Source: Schauerella fraxinea (GTDB taxonomy: Bacteria > Pseudomonadota > Gammaproteobacteria > Burkholderiales > Burkholderiaceae_B). Taken from it: a stretch of DNA of 64,000 bases. The translations under genes and the position numbers were made by a program. The notes beneath the pieces were generated by a model. It ran no database searches. It had not been told where the DNA came from and was given only the letters and a program-made list of their open reading frames with translations. The stretch spans positions 620,001-684,000 of the forward strand of contig JAVDKK010000001.1 of assembly GCA_030849945.1 (NCBI GenBank), in the 5' to 3' direction. How positions within the stretch are numbered: the first letter of the stretch is position 1; every line of letters starts with the position of its first letter. Of this stretch, positions 1-8,464 are shown piece after piece.

Positions 1-127
1 ACCACGAGACTATTACTCCTGTAGCGCCCCTTTTATCCGCCAAGCCGAATCGACAACACTCTCGCCATTCAAACGCTTCTCGATGGTGGCTCACCGAGCC
101 GCCCTTAGCGTCGTCTCGGAGTTTGTC

Positions 128-532
128 ATGATCGATTCGCGTACCGCCCCCTACGGCGCCTTCCTGATGCGTGTTGCGTTGGGCGTCATGTTTCTTGCCC
201 ACGGCTGCACCAAGCTGTTCGTCTTCACCCCAGCCGGCACGGCGGGCTTCTTCGCCAAGATCGGCTTTCCTGGCTGGCTGGCCTATCCGGTCATCGCGTT
301 TGAAGTGATCGGCGGCCTGATGCTCATCATGGGTGCGTTCTCGCGCTGGGTGGCGGCTGTGGCCGTGGTGCAGTTGTTTGCGGCGTCCACCGTGCATTTC
401 GGCAATGGCTGGGGCTTCTCCAACCCCAACGGCGGCTGGGAATACCCGATTTTCTTGTGCGTGATCGCAGCGGCCGTGGCCTTGGTCGGCGACGGCGCGT
501 TCGCGCTCAAACCCTCCGGCCGACGAGTATAA
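128..532 (+). CDS. DoxX family integral membrane protein
   Basis: A 134-residue membrane protein of the DoxX family, a group of small four-helix inner-membrane proteins linked to quinone or thiol redox systems; the precise role is not known. The N-terminal part (RVALGVMFLAHGCTKLF) is the typical first DoxX helix, followed by FFAKIGFPGWLAYPV and an FEVIGGLMLIMG helix, both characteristic of the family. I chose the ATG at 128 because CGGAG lies 6 bases upstream and the family begins near here; an in-frame ATG at 83 would add an unrelated stretch. It converges on the amidase gene. Confidence 0.85.
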   Translation: MIDSRTAPYGAFLMRVALGVMFLAHGCTKLFVFTPAGTAGFFAKIGFPGWLAYPVIAFEVIGGLMLIMGAFSRWVAAVAVVQLFAASTVHFGNGWGFSNPNGGWEYPIFLCVIAAAVALVGDGAFALKPSGRRV

Positions 533-572
533 GCAGCGGGCGCGACGGTCGCACTCCTGCCAGAGACTGCGC

Positions 573-599
573 CGAGTGCGCGCTTGTCCGGCGCACTCG
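573..599. terminator. GC-rich hairpin between convergent genes
   Basis: A perfect 9-bp inverted repeat (CGAGTGCGC / GCGCACTCG) with a 9-base loop lies between the converging DoxX and amidase genes. There is no T-tract, so termination in either direction is only inferred from placement. Confidence 0.3.
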
Positions 600-637
600 C
601 GCCCCGATATCGACTACTGCGCCCCACAGCTGCCTGC

Positions 638-1900
638 TTACGCCGCAATGTCGACCGCTTTCAAAAAGCGCTCGACCACCTGTGCCGCAATGCGCACATC
701 GTCCACCGTCACGATCTCGAGCGGGTTGTGGCTGATGCCGCCGTTGCCACAGCGCACGAACAGCATGCTGGTCGACGCGATGTCGGCCACACACATGGCA
801 TCGTGTCCCGCGCCGGAGGGCAGCGTCAATACCTCCACGCCTTCGGCCGCAATGGCGTCGGCCCATGCGCTGCGTTGCGCGTCGGCGCAGGGCGACGCCG
901 GCGCCCGCATGATTTCTTCGCTGGTCCACGCGATGCCGCGCCGCGTGCAGATGGCGTCGATAGCCGCAGCGATATCGGCCAGCGCCGCATCGCGCACGGC
1001 ATCGTCGCCGGACCGCACGTCGATCGAAAACAGGCATGCACCGGGAATCACATTGATCGACCCGCCAGGCACTTCCAGCTGACCCACGGTGCCCACCAAT
1101 CCCGGAACCTGATTGCAGCGCGACTCCACGAACAAGACGATTTCGGCCGCCGCAGCAGCCGCATCGCGGCGCATCGTCATGGGCGTCGTGCCCGCGTGCC
1201 CCGCCAGCCCCGTCAGCGTGATCAGGCGCCGCACACTGCCGGCAATGGCGCTCACCACCCCAACCGGCAACCCGCGATCCAACAGCACCGGTCCTTGTTC
1301 GATGTGCACTTCGAAATAGTGTTGCACGCGCTCGGCGTTCACGCTGGAGGCCGCGATGTCGGCGGGATTCAAGCCGGCGCCGGCAATGGCGTCGCGCATC
1401 GGCACACCGTTGACGTCGACCCGGTCGAGCAGCGCGAAATCGAATGTGCCGATGAATGCCGACGATCCGAGAAAGGTGCTGCCGTAGCGCACGCCTTCTT
1501 CCTCGGCAAACGCCACCACTTCGAAATCGTATGGGAGCCGTTCGCCGCGCGCGTGCAGATCGGCCACGATGGCAATGGGCAGCAGGATACCGAGCCGCCC
1601 GTCGTAGCGCCCCCCATTGCGCACCGTATCGTAATGACTGCCGGTTACCACCGCCGCCGGATGTTCGACCTCGGGGTTGGCACGGTAGCAACCGATCACG
1701 TTGCCCACCGGATCGTGGCGCACCGCGTCGAACCCGGCCTCGCGCATCCATTGCGCCAGTTGATGCGCGACGGCGCGGTGCGCCGGCGTCATGTAGGTAC
1801 ACGTCAGGTGATCGGGATGGTCGGAATGCGCGGCCAGAACATCGGCCCATCGCATGACATTCGCGGCCGGATCGGCCGTGGGACGCATAAGATTGGTCAT
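638..1900 (-). CDS. Zn-dependent hydantoinase/carbamoylase family amidase (M20 type)
   Basis: A 420-residue cytosolic amidohydrolase of the M20/allantoate amidohydrolase-N-carbamoyl-L-amino-acid hydrolase family, which hydrolyses ureido or carbamoyl groups. Metal-binding positions are visible: GSHYDTV (His89, Asp91), RYDG (Asp100), AEEEG (about 132-136), HIEQGP (His199) and the C-terminal GISHNP His. The ATG at 1900 is preferred over an in-frame start 49 codons upstream, which encodes non-homologous sequence. No allantoinase, hydantoinase or permease is adjacent, so the substrate (allantoate, ureidoglycine, beta-ureidopropionate or a carbamoyl amino acid) cannot be read from context. Confidence 0.9.
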   Translation of the reverse strand: MTNLMRPTADPAANVMRWADVLAAHSDHPDHLTCTYMTPAHRAVAHQLAQWMREAGFDAVRHDPVGNVIGCYRANPEVEHPAAVVTGSHYDTVRNGGRYDGRLGILLPIAIVADLHARGERLPYDFEVVAFAEEEGVRYGSTFLGSSAFIGTFDFALLDRVDVNGVPMRDAIAGAGLNPADIAASSVNAERVQHYFEVHIEQGPVLLDRGLPVGVVSAIAGSVRRLITLTGLAGHAGTTPMTMRRDAAAAAAEIVLFVESRCNQVPGLVGTVGQLEVPGGSINVIPGACLFSIDVRSGDDAVRDAALADIAAAIDAICTRRGIAWTSEEIMRAPASPCADAQRSAWADAIAAEGVEVLTLPSGAGHDAMCVADIASTSMLFVRCGNGGISHNPLEIVTVDDVRIAAQVVERFLKAVDIAA

Positions 1901-2045
1901 CGAAACGGTTTCAGTGCAAAACGGCGGGAGGAGGCCGTATTTAACGATACTGCACAATTTTTGTATACGAATCGCACCGCGATCGTTTTCGGACAGGCAC
2001 ATCGTATGCTTGTTGGGTTCAACAAACCTACACGAGGAGCACCCC

Positions 2046-2228
2046 ATGACTTACCGCAAACTGCTCGCCATCGCGACTGCCAGCATGGCGCTCAGCGCCT
2101 GCTCGGTCGGCGCGGGCTACAACCCGAACCGCGACCCGAGCCCCCCCACCGGCGAACGCCCGGTCAATCCGTACAGCAATGGCGGCTTCAGCGATCCGGG
2201 CCCTAACTACCCGCCCACGGGCAAATGA
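2046..2228 (+). CDS. small lipoprotein
   Basis: A 60-residue protein with a short charged N-terminus (MTYRK), a hydrophobic stretch and a lipobox ending LSAC at residues 17-20, so lipidation at Cys20 is predicted. The mature part (about 40 residues) is rich in Pro, Gly and Asn (NPNRDPSPPTGERPVNP) and looks disordered. A good ribosome site (CGAGGAG) precedes the ATG. Function is unknown. The 3' end overlaps the convergent sigma-54 activator gene by 22 bases. Confidence 0.7.
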   Translation: MTYRKLLAIATASMALSACSVGAGYNPNRDPSPPTGERPVNPYSNGGFSDPGPNYPPTGK

Positions 2229-4144
2229 TCGTCATCTTGCGATAACCATCGCCATAACGTCGAGCGGCTGACGCCCAAAGCACGGGCGGCCGCTTGGCGA
2301 TTGCCGTCATGCCGCTTCAGCGCGGCGACGGCGCGTGCATGATGCGAGGGCCAAGCGACCTCATCGGCGCTCGCATCGGAGGCGACCAGCTCAGGGCACT
2401 CATGCCGCAGCCCCGCCCAATCCACGGTATCGATGGCATCGAACTGCGTCATGAACACAGCAATCCGCTCGCACAGGTTTTCAAGTTCCCGCACATTGCC
2501 TGGCCAGCCGTAGGCCTGCAGCATCGGCGCGTACACCGCCAGCACGGCTGCCACATCCAGCACACATCCCACACGTTCGAACTGCCGCTTGAGCAGCACG
2601 CCGGCCAGCAGCACCACATCTTCGCGCCGCTCACGCAGCGGTGCCAGCGCCAATCGCAGGGTGTTGACGCGATAGTACAGATCGCGGCGAAACCGTTGCG
2701 TATCGATCAACAACTCCAACGGCTGATGCGTGGCTGCGATGATGCGCACATCGACCGGGATCGCCGCGGTCGCACCCAGGCGCGTTACTTCGCGCTCCTG
2801 CAGCACGCGCAGTAGCCGGCTTTGCAGCGGCATCGGCATATCGCCGATCTCATCGAGAAACAGCGTGCCCGTATGCGCCGCCTCGAACAGCCCCGGCTTG
2901 CCGCCCCGCCGCGACCCCGTGAACGCGCCTTCCTCGTAACCGAACAGTTCGCTCTCCAGCAATGTTTCGGGAAAGGCCGCGCAATTCACCGCGATGAAGG
3001 GCCGCGCCGCGCGCGAACCGGCGTTGTGCATGGCCTGTGCAAACAGCTCTTTGCCCACGCCGCTTTCGCCCCGGATGAGCACAGTTGAGTCGGTGTGCGC
3101 GTAGCGTTGCGCCGCCGCCAGCGTCTGACGGAAGGACGGGCTCGCACCGATCAGTTGCTCGAACGAATGCTTGGCGCTGCGTTGCAGGCGGCGATGCTGC
3201 ATGCGCAGGCTTACATCGGCTTCCTGAATCTGGCGTGCGTCGTACAAGGTGAGCGCGGCGCCCGCCACCATGCCGCGCTCGCGAATGGGTGAGCGATTGA
3301 CGATCCAGTCGCGGCCCTGAAACCGTTGCACGCGCCCCCGCTCATCAGCGCCGCGTTCGAGTGTGGCCAGCAGCGAAAGCTCGGGCTGCAGACGCGCCAG
3401 ATCTTGCCCCATCAAGGCATCGCTCTCCACACCCATGATCTGTTGCATGCGCGGGTTGGCCGCGATCACGCGGTTCTCGCCGTCGACCGCGAGTACGGCA
3501 TCCTGCAGCGTATGCAGCACGCTGTTCAAGCGCTCGTATCGACCCGCCTCCAGGCGCGCAACGCGTGCGAGTTCCAGCGCATCGTTGAAGCCTTGCCGAA
3601 TGCTGGCTTGCGAATAAGCCAGGAAGCCCGTCAAACCGGCTTGCTCGGCCAACTCGACCACCAGGCTGGAACCCACGATCACGCGAAACCCGTCGCGGCG
3701 CAGCGTCTCGAAATGCTGGCGCGCGTCGGCGGGCGTTTGATAGGCGTACTGCGCGATCTGGATATTGAGCAGCCCTTTCACCGCGTCGAGTTCGGGAATG
3801 GTCGCGCCATACATCACGATCCCCACACGGTCGGCCAACTCGCGCGCCTTGAGCAGCGCTTGCAGGATATCGAACCCGGTCAACTGGATGGTCGCCACCG
3901 GCGCCTGCAGGCCACCACGCAGCACATGCGCATTCGACCCGGCGCTGACGAACACATCGGCCACCCCACGCTCGGCCCGATCGCGCGCGATGCCCAACGT
4001 GCGGTCGAAGGTGCCGTCGACGACCTCGATCTCGGCGCGGTCGGCATATTCGGCCACCACCGGTGCGGCCAGCTCGCGAATGTGGCGGTAGCTGAGAAAG
4101 CAGACGCGCGGCAGATCGCGCCGGGGAGAGGGGTAGCGGGCCAT
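2207..4144 (-). CDS. PrpR-type sigma-54-dependent transcriptional activator
   Basis: A 645-residue enhancer-binding protein. It has an N-terminal PrpR_N sensor domain (about 10-190), a PAS domain (about 205-310, containing NSVLHTLQDAVLAVDGENRV), a sigma-54 AAA+ domain with Walker A GESGVGKE (359-366), the sigma-54 contact loop GAFTG (406-410) and Walker B TLFLDEIGD (427-435), and a Fis-type HTH at the C-terminus (RQAAARALGVSRSTLWRWL). PrpR_N proteins usually sense an organic acid or its CoA derivative. The ATG at 4144 matches the family start; the longer frame adds 20 unrelated residues. It is divergent from the CoA-transferase operon, which carries a -24/-12 promoter, so that operon is the likely target. 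Confidence 0.92.
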   Translation of the reverse strand: MARYPSPRRDLPRVCFLSYRHIRELAAPVVAEYADRAEIEVVDGTFDRTLGIARDRAERGVADVFVSAGSNAHVLRGGLQAPVATIQLTGFDILQALLKARELADRVGIVMYGATIPELDAVKGLLNIQIAQYAYQTPADARQHFETLRRDGFRVIVGSSLVVELAEQAGLTGFLAYSQASIRQGFNDALELARVARLEAGRYERLNSVLHTLQDAVLAVDGENRVIAANPRMQQIMGVESDALMGQDLARLQPELSLLATLERGADERGRVQRFQGRDWIVNRSPIRERGMVAGAALTLYDARQIQEADVSLRMQHRRLQRSAKHSFEQLIGASPSFRQTLAAAQRYAHTDSTVLIRGESGVGKELFAQAMHNAGSRAARPFIAVNCAAFPETLLESELFGYEEGAFTGSRRGGKPGLFEAAHTGTLFLDEIGDMPMPLQSRLLRVLQEREVTRLGATAAIPVDVRIIAATHQPLELLIDTQRFRRDLYYRVNTLRLALAPLRERREDVVLLAGVLLKRQFERVGCVLDVAAVLAVYAPMLQAYGWPGNVRELENLCERIAVFMTQFDAIDTVDWAGLRHECPELVASDASADEVAWPSHHARAVAALKRHDGNRQAAARALGVSRSTLWRWLSQDDDHLPVGG

Positions 4145-4154
4145 GGTAATCGAT

Positions 4155-4167
4155 GTTTCATTGCAAC
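4155..4167. promoter_or_regulatory. imperfect palindrome in the activator/CoA-transferase intergenic region
   Basis: GTTTCATTGCAAC is a 13-base palindrome with one mismatched pair, 11 bases from the activator start. It may be a second or autoregulatory binding site; this is inference from position and symmetry. Confidence 0.3.
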
Positions 4168-4175
4168 GTTTTGAT

Positions 4176-4200
4176 TGTCGCACTGAGTTCGAATGCGACA
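4176..4200. promoter_or_regulatory. candidate upstream activator sequence for the sigma-54 regulator
   Basis: A perfect 7-bp inverted repeat, TGTCGCA and TGCGACA, separated by 11 bases. It lies about 64 bases upstream of the -24 element of the facing operon and just outside the activator gene. Dyads of this size at this distance are typical of enhancer sites for AAA+ sigma-54 activators. Binding by the adjacent PrpR-type protein is inferred. Confidence 0.55.
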
Positions 4201-4262
4201 TCAATTATTTGAGCCCCAATAACTTCCCCCGAATAATCAATGCGTTACAGCCACGCCAAAAT

Positions 4263-4278
4263 TGGCATCGATATTGCA
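4263..4278 (+). promoter_or_regulatory. sigma-54 (-24/-12) promoter
   Basis: TTGGCATCGATATTGC followed by A carries the invariant GG (4264-4265) and GC (4276-4277) with the required 12-base spacing. The expected start point is near 4289, about 25 bases before the TTG start of the CoA-transferase gene. The divergent sigma-54 activator gene agrees with this reading. Confidence 0.8.
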
Positions 4279-4313
4279 ATCACCCTGTTCAAACCGAACA
4301 AGGAGACAGCACT

Positions 4314-5507
4314 TTGGCACTCGAACACATCACCGTTCTCGATCTCACCCACATGTTGTCGGGCCCGTACGGCACCATGCTGCTGGCCGACCTGGGCGCG
4401 CGCACGATCAAGGTCGAGCCGCCGGGCAAGGGCGAAGGCACGCGCCGGCTGCTTGAAAACGATCCCGATTATTCGCGCAACGGCATGGGCGCCTACTACC
4501 TCACGCTCAACCGCAATAAGCAAAGCGTGTGCGTGGATTTGAAGAGCGAGGCGGGCCGAGAAGTGTTCATGGATCTGGTGCGCCAGGCCGACGTGGTGTT
4601 CGACAACTTCAGCGTTGGCGTGACCAAGCGGTTGGGCATCGATTACGCCGCGCTCTCGCAGATCAATCCGCGCATCGTCACCTGCTCGGTCACGGGCTTC
4701 GGCCAGACGGGTCCGGATACCGAACGCCCCGCCTTCGACCAGGTCGTGCAGGCGATGGGTGGCGGCATGTCGATTACCGGCACGCCCGAGACCGGCCCCA
4801 CGCGCAGCGGCATCCCAATGGGCGATCTGGGCGGTGGCCTGTTCGGCGCGATGGGCGTATTGGCGGCCCTGGCCGAACGTGAAAAAACCGGCCGTGGCCA
4901 GCACGTGGATATCTCGATGCTGGATGCCCAGATCTCGCTTCTGAACTACATGGCCACGATGCATTTGATGTCGGGCATCGTGCCCGAAGGCATCGGCAAC
5001 AGCCACTTCGTTCACGTGCCCTACAACAGCTTTCCCACCAAGGATGGCTACATCATCATCGCCTGCATCGGCGACGCGTTCTGGGAGCGTTTCGTGGCCT
5101 GCGTGCAGGTGCCCAGCCTGATGAAGCCCGAGTATGTGCAGCAGCCCGTGCGCTTTGCCGCGCGCAAGGAAATCGACGCCATCATCTCGGAAGCGCTGCA
5201 GCAGGAAACCACCGCCTATTGGCTCGAACGCCTGCGGGCGGCACGCATTCCGTGCGGCCCGGTGAACACCTTCGATCAAGCGTTGAGCGACACCCAAGTG
5301 CAGGCGCGCGACATGGTGGTGGACGTGGATCTCGGCGATGGCGAAACGCTCAAGATGCCGGGCAACCCCATCAAGCTTTCCGCGCAACGCACCCAGACGT
5401 TCACGGCACCGCCCGCGCTCGGCGCGCACACCGCCAGCATCCTGAGCGGCATGGGTTACAGCGAAGACAAGCTCGCCGCGCTCACCCGCGACGGCGTCAT
5501 CGCCTGA
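4314..5507 (+). CDS. CaiB/BaiF family (class III) CoA-transferase
   Basis: A 397-residue class III CoA-transferase that moves CoA between carboxylic acids. Signatures are the N-terminal VLDLTHMLSGPYGTMLLADLGA, cut here as VLDLTHMLSGPYG and LLADLGA; VEPPGKGEGTR; the catalytic-Asp region MGDLGGG (Asp171); and ISMLDAQISLLNYM. The chosen TTG start has AAGGAG 7-12 bases upstream and gives the standard family N-terminus MALEHITVLDL; the longer frame reads through the promoter. The HMG-CoA lyase gene starts 18 bases downstream, so this enzyme probably activates the acid that the lyase then cleaves. The donor and acceptor cannot be named from sequence alone. Confidence 0.9.
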   Translation: MALEHITVLDLTHMLSGPYGTMLLADLGARTIKVEPPGKGEGTRRLLENDPDYSRNGMGAYYLTLNRNKQSVCVDLKSEAGREVFMDLVRQADVVFDNFSVGVTKRLGIDYAALSQINPRIVTCSVTGFGQTGPDTERPAFDQVVQAMGGGMSITGTPETGPTRSGIPMGDLGGGLFGAMGVLAALAEREKTGRGQHVDISMLDAQISLLNYMATMHLMSGIVPEGIGNSHFVHVPYNSFPTKDGYIIIACIGDAFWERFVACVQVPSLMKPEYVQQPVRFAARKEIDAIISEALQQETTAYWLERLRAARIPCGPVNTFDQALSDTQVQARDMVVDVDLGDGETLKMPGNPIKLSAQRTQTFTAPPALGAHTASILSGMGYSEDKLAALTRDGVIA

Positions 5508-5525
5508 ACACTGAGGAGATCGATC

Positions 5526-6437
5526 ATGGAACGTCTCTTCATCACCGACGTCGCCCCGCGCGACGGTTTGCAGAATCAACCCGTGCTGGTGGGGCTCGAC
5601 ACCAAGCTCGCGCTGATCGACAGGCTCGTGGCGGCCGGCGTGGAAAGCATCGAAGCCACCAGCTTCGTGTCGCCCAAAGCCGTGCCGCAGATGGCGGATG
5701 CCGGCGACCTCATCCCGCGCGTGCGCACCCAGCATCCAGGCCTGCGCGCCTCGGCGCTGGTGCCCAACATGAAAGGCCTCGAACGCGCACATGCCGCGGG
5801 CGCGGAAGAAATCGCCGTCGTGCTCTCGGCCACCGAGATCATGAACCTGAAAAACATCAACATGGGCCTGGCACAGGCCACCGATGTGAGCGAGCAAACG
5901 GTACGTGAAGCGATCCGTCTGGGCTTGCGCACCCGCGCCTACGTGGCGGTGGCGTTCGACTGTCCGTTTGAAGGTCCCACCTCGCTGGATGCCGTGCGCA
6001 TGTGCGTGGCGCGCATGGCCGAGGCGGGCGCCCAGGAAATCGTCATTGCCGACACGATCGGCTCCGCATCACCCGGCGCGGTCAGCGAACGCCTGACTGC
6101 GCTGCTGCGCGATGTGCCTGCCGATCGCCTGGCGGTGCACTTTCACGATACGCGCGGCATGGCGGTGGCCAATGCCTGGGCCGCGCTGCAAGCCGGCATC
6201 CGGCGCTTCGACGCCAGCGTGGGCGGCATCGGCGGCTGCCCGTTCGCACCGGGTGCGGCCGGCAATCTGGCAACAGAAGATCTCGTCCTCATGGCCGAAG
6301 CCAGCGGCTACACCACCGGCATATCGTTAGAGAGCCTGCTCGACATCATCGATTTCGCGGAAACCGCGCTGCAACGTCCGCTTGGCGGGCGCTCAGTGGC
6401 ATGGCAACGCAAACAACGCAGCAAGACCGCCGCATAA
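5526..6437 (+). CDS. hydroxymethylglutaryl-CoA lyase
   Basis: A 303-residue DRE-TIM metallolyase that cleaves 3-hydroxy-3-methylglutaryl-CoA to acetyl-CoA and acetoacetate. The catalytic features of the family are present: PRDGLQN (Arg12, Asp13), VHFHDTRG (metal ligands His205 and His207), and GGIGGCPFAPGAAGN (Cys238, Asn247). The residue after RDGLQN is Gln rather than the usual Glu, a mild deviation. An AGGAG site precedes the ATG. It is the second gene of the sigma-54 operon; no leucine-degradation genes are nearby, so a role in catabolism of an externally supplied HMG-like acid is more likely than leucine breakdown. Confidence 0.9.
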   Translation: MERLFITDVAPRDGLQNQPVLVGLDTKLALIDRLVAAGVESIEATSFVSPKAVPQMADAGDLIPRVRTQHPGLRASALVPNMKGLERAHAAGAEEIAVVLSATEIMNLKNINMGLAQATDVSEQTVREAIRLGLRTRAYVAVAFDCPFEGPTSLDAVRMCVARMAEAGAQEIVIADTIGSASPGAVSERLTALLRDVPADRLAVHFHDTRGMAVANAWAALQAGIRRFDASVGGIGGCPFAPGAAGNLATEDLVLMAEASGYTTGISLESLLDIIDFAETALQRPLGGRSVAWQRKQRSKTAA

Positions 6438-6482
6438 CAGCGGTTCGCATCACCCTAAAAAAACCATAACGGAGACAACACC

Positions 6483-7472
6483 ATGAACAAGCTAGGGAGG
6501 TCGCGCCGCGGCCTGCTGGCAGGCGCCTTCGCGCTGCTGGCACCGCTATCGATGGCATCGCATGCGATGGCCGCCGAGCCCTTGAACAAGTTTCCCGACA
6601 AACCCGTGATCCTCGTCGTGCCCTACGCCGCCGGCGGCGGCACGGACATCGTCGGCCGCAACATCGCCCAACGGCTCTCGACGCTGTGGGGCCAATCGGT
6701 GGTGGTCGAAAACCGCAGCGGTGCCAACGGAGTGATCGGCTCGAGCATGGTGTCCAAATCACCGCCCGACGGCCACACATTGATGCTGGTGGTGGGCTCG
6801 CACGCCATCAACCCGGTGCTGATGAAGTCCATGCCGTACGACACCACCACGGCGTTCACGCCCATCACCCGTATTGCCGATTCCCCCATGGTGTTGGTCG
6901 CCGCCGCCAAGGGGCCGTATCCCACGCTCAAGGATGCGTTGACGGCCGCGCGCGCCCAGGAGATGCCGCTGGGCTTTTCCGAAGGGCACACGCGCCTCAC
7001 CGGCGAAATGATCCGCCAGGCTGGCAACCTGAAAACCTTGGGTGTGCCATACAAAGGCGGCGGCCCGTTGATGATCGACATCATGGGCGGACACGTGCCG
7101 ATGGGCGTGACCAGCGTGCTCACCGCGATGCCGCATGTGCAGTCGGGCAATCTGCGCGTGCTGGGCGTGGCCGACGACAAGCGTTCGGCGGTGTTTCCCG
7201 ATGCGATGACGTTCAAGGAAGCCGGCTTGGGCGACGTGAAATCGTTGAGCTGGTATGGCTTGCTCGGCCCAGCCGGCATGCCCGACGCGCTGGTCGCGCG
7301 GATCCGTGACGATATCAAGAAGGTCACTCAGGATCCCGCGGTGATCAAGCAAATGCAGGAGCAGGGCGCCGAGATCGTGGTCGATGAGCCGGCTGCCTTC
7401 AAAGCCTTTCTCGTCGACGAAACCCGCAAGTGGTCGGCCGTAGCCGAACGCGGCGGCATCAAAGCAGAATAA
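6483..7472 (+). CDS. Bug family tripartite tricarboxylate transporter binding protein
   Basis: A 329-residue periplasmic binding protein of the Bug (TctC) family, which captures carboxylates for TctAB-type permeases. It has a Tat-like N-terminus (SRRGLLAG) and a signal peptide ending near HAMA-AEP. Family blocks are visible: PVILVVPYAAGGGTDIVGR, VVVENRSGANGVIGS and GVPYKGGGPLMIDIMGGHV. It is the third gene of the sigma-54 operon and is followed 11 bases later by a second Bug gene. No TctA/TctB permease genes lie in the window, so the permease must be elsewhere. Confidence 0.9.
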   Translation: MNKLGRSRRGLLAGAFALLAPLSMASHAMAAEPLNKFPDKPVILVVPYAAGGGTDIVGRNIAQRLSTLWGQSVVVENRSGANGVIGSSMVSKSPPDGHTLMLVVGSHAINPVLMKSMPYDTTTAFTPITRIADSPMVLVAAAKGPYPTLKDALTAARAQEMPLGFSEGHTRLTGEMIRQAGNLKTLGVPYKGGGPLMIDIMGGHVPMGVTSVLTAMPHVQSGNLRVLGVADDKRSAVFPDAMTFKEAGLGDVKSLSWYGLLGPAGMPDALVARIRDDIKKVTQDPAVIKQMQEQGAEIVVDEPAAFKAFLVDETRKWSAVAERGGIKAE

Positions 7473-7483
7473 AGGAGACGCGC

Positions 7484-8461
7484 ATGCCAAGCCTACTTTC
7501 ACGACTCATTGCCGTCGCGCTCTGCGCGCTGCCCATCGCGGCTGCCCACAGCGCCGACTTTCCGACGCGTCCCATTCGGCTCATCGTGCCGTTTGCGCCG
7601 GGCGGCGTCACCGACACGGGCGCGCGCATCGTGGCCGATAAACTCGGCCAGCGCCTGGGCCAAACGGTCGTGGTGGAAAACCGCCCGGGTGCGGCCGGCA
7701 ACATCGGCACGCAAGCCGTGGTGAATGCCGAGCCCGATGGCTACACACTGGTCGTGGGCTTTGACGGCACCATCGTCATCAACCCACATGTGTACACAAA
7801 GATCGGCTTCGATCCGCTCAAGGACTTCACGCCCGTCAGCAAGATCGGCGACGCGGTGTTGATTCTGGTGGCCAATCCCAAGGTGCCGGTAAAAACGCTG
7901 CAGGAGTTGATCGCGTATTCCAAGGCCCAACCGAATGGCGTGTCGTACGGCAGCGCAGGCACCGGCAGCACGCCGCATCTGGGCGGCGAATTGTTCAAGC
8001 TGCGCACTGGCGCCAAGCTCGAACATATCCCCTACAAGGGCGGCGGCCAAGCCATGACCGACGTGGTCGGCGGCACCATCCCCTTGCTCTACACCGCCGT
8101 GGCCGGCGCGTATCCGTTCGTGCAAAAAGATCAGGTGCGCGCGCTCGCGGTCTCCAGCAAGCAACGCCTGGCGTCATTACCCGATGTGCCCACGTTCGAA
8201 GAGTCGGGCGTACCCGACTTCGAAGTCAATTCGTGGATCGGCATCCTGGCGCCGAAGGGCACGCCCGCCCCCATCACGCACAAGCTCCAGGAGAACATCC
8301 GTGCGGTGGTGATGGAGCCGGCCACACGCGAGCGCCTGGCCGGCTTGGGCATCGTGGCCTCAGGCAATACGCCTGAGGAATTCGGTCAGCAAATCCGGGA
8401 GGATCTGGCGAAGTACGAAGCGGTAGTCAAACAAGTCGGGATCAAAGTCGACGGCAGTTGA
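7484..8461 (+). CDS. Bug family tripartite tricarboxylate transporter binding protein (second)
   Basis: A 325-residue Bug protein with a signal peptide ending about AAHSA-DFP, then the characteristic RPIRLIVPFAPGGVTDTGAR, VVVENRPGAAGNIG and HIPYKGGGQAMTDVVGG blocks. The ATG at 7484 has AAAGGAG upstream. It diverges clearly from the preceding Bug protein, so the pair is not a recent duplication; the two may bind different ligands of the same pathway. It is the last gene of the operon, followed by a strong hairpin. Confidence 0.9.
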   Translation: MPSLLSRLIAVALCALPIAAAHSADFPTRPIRLIVPFAPGGVTDTGARIVADKLGQRLGQTVVVENRPGAAGNIGTQAVVNAEPDGYTLVVGFDGTIVINPHVYTKIGFDPLKDFTPVSKIGDAVLILVANPKVPVKTLQELIAYSKAQPNGVSYGSAGTGSTPHLGGELFKLRTGAKLEHIPYKGGGQAMTDVVGGTIPLLYTAVAGAYPFVQKDQVRALAVSSKQRLASLPDVPTFEESGVPDFEVNSWIGILAPKGTPAPITHKLQENIRAVVMEPATRERLAGLGIVASGNTPEEFGQQIREDLAKYEAVVKQVGIKVDGS

Positions 8462-8464
8462 CCG

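Noticed and set aside
2010..2025. TTGTTG/CAACAA inverted repeat before the lipoprotein gene
   Set aside because: Short 6-bp arms near a promoter-like AT-rich stretch; no regulator points to it, so chance is likely.
584..2206. A 540-codon plus-strand frame opposite the amidase
   Set aside because: Antisense to a complete amidase with all metal ligands; no motif of its own.
4245..5897. A 550-codon minus-strand frame opposite the CoA-transferase
   Set aside because: Shadow of a well-supported enzyme; composition typical of antisense GC-rich frames.
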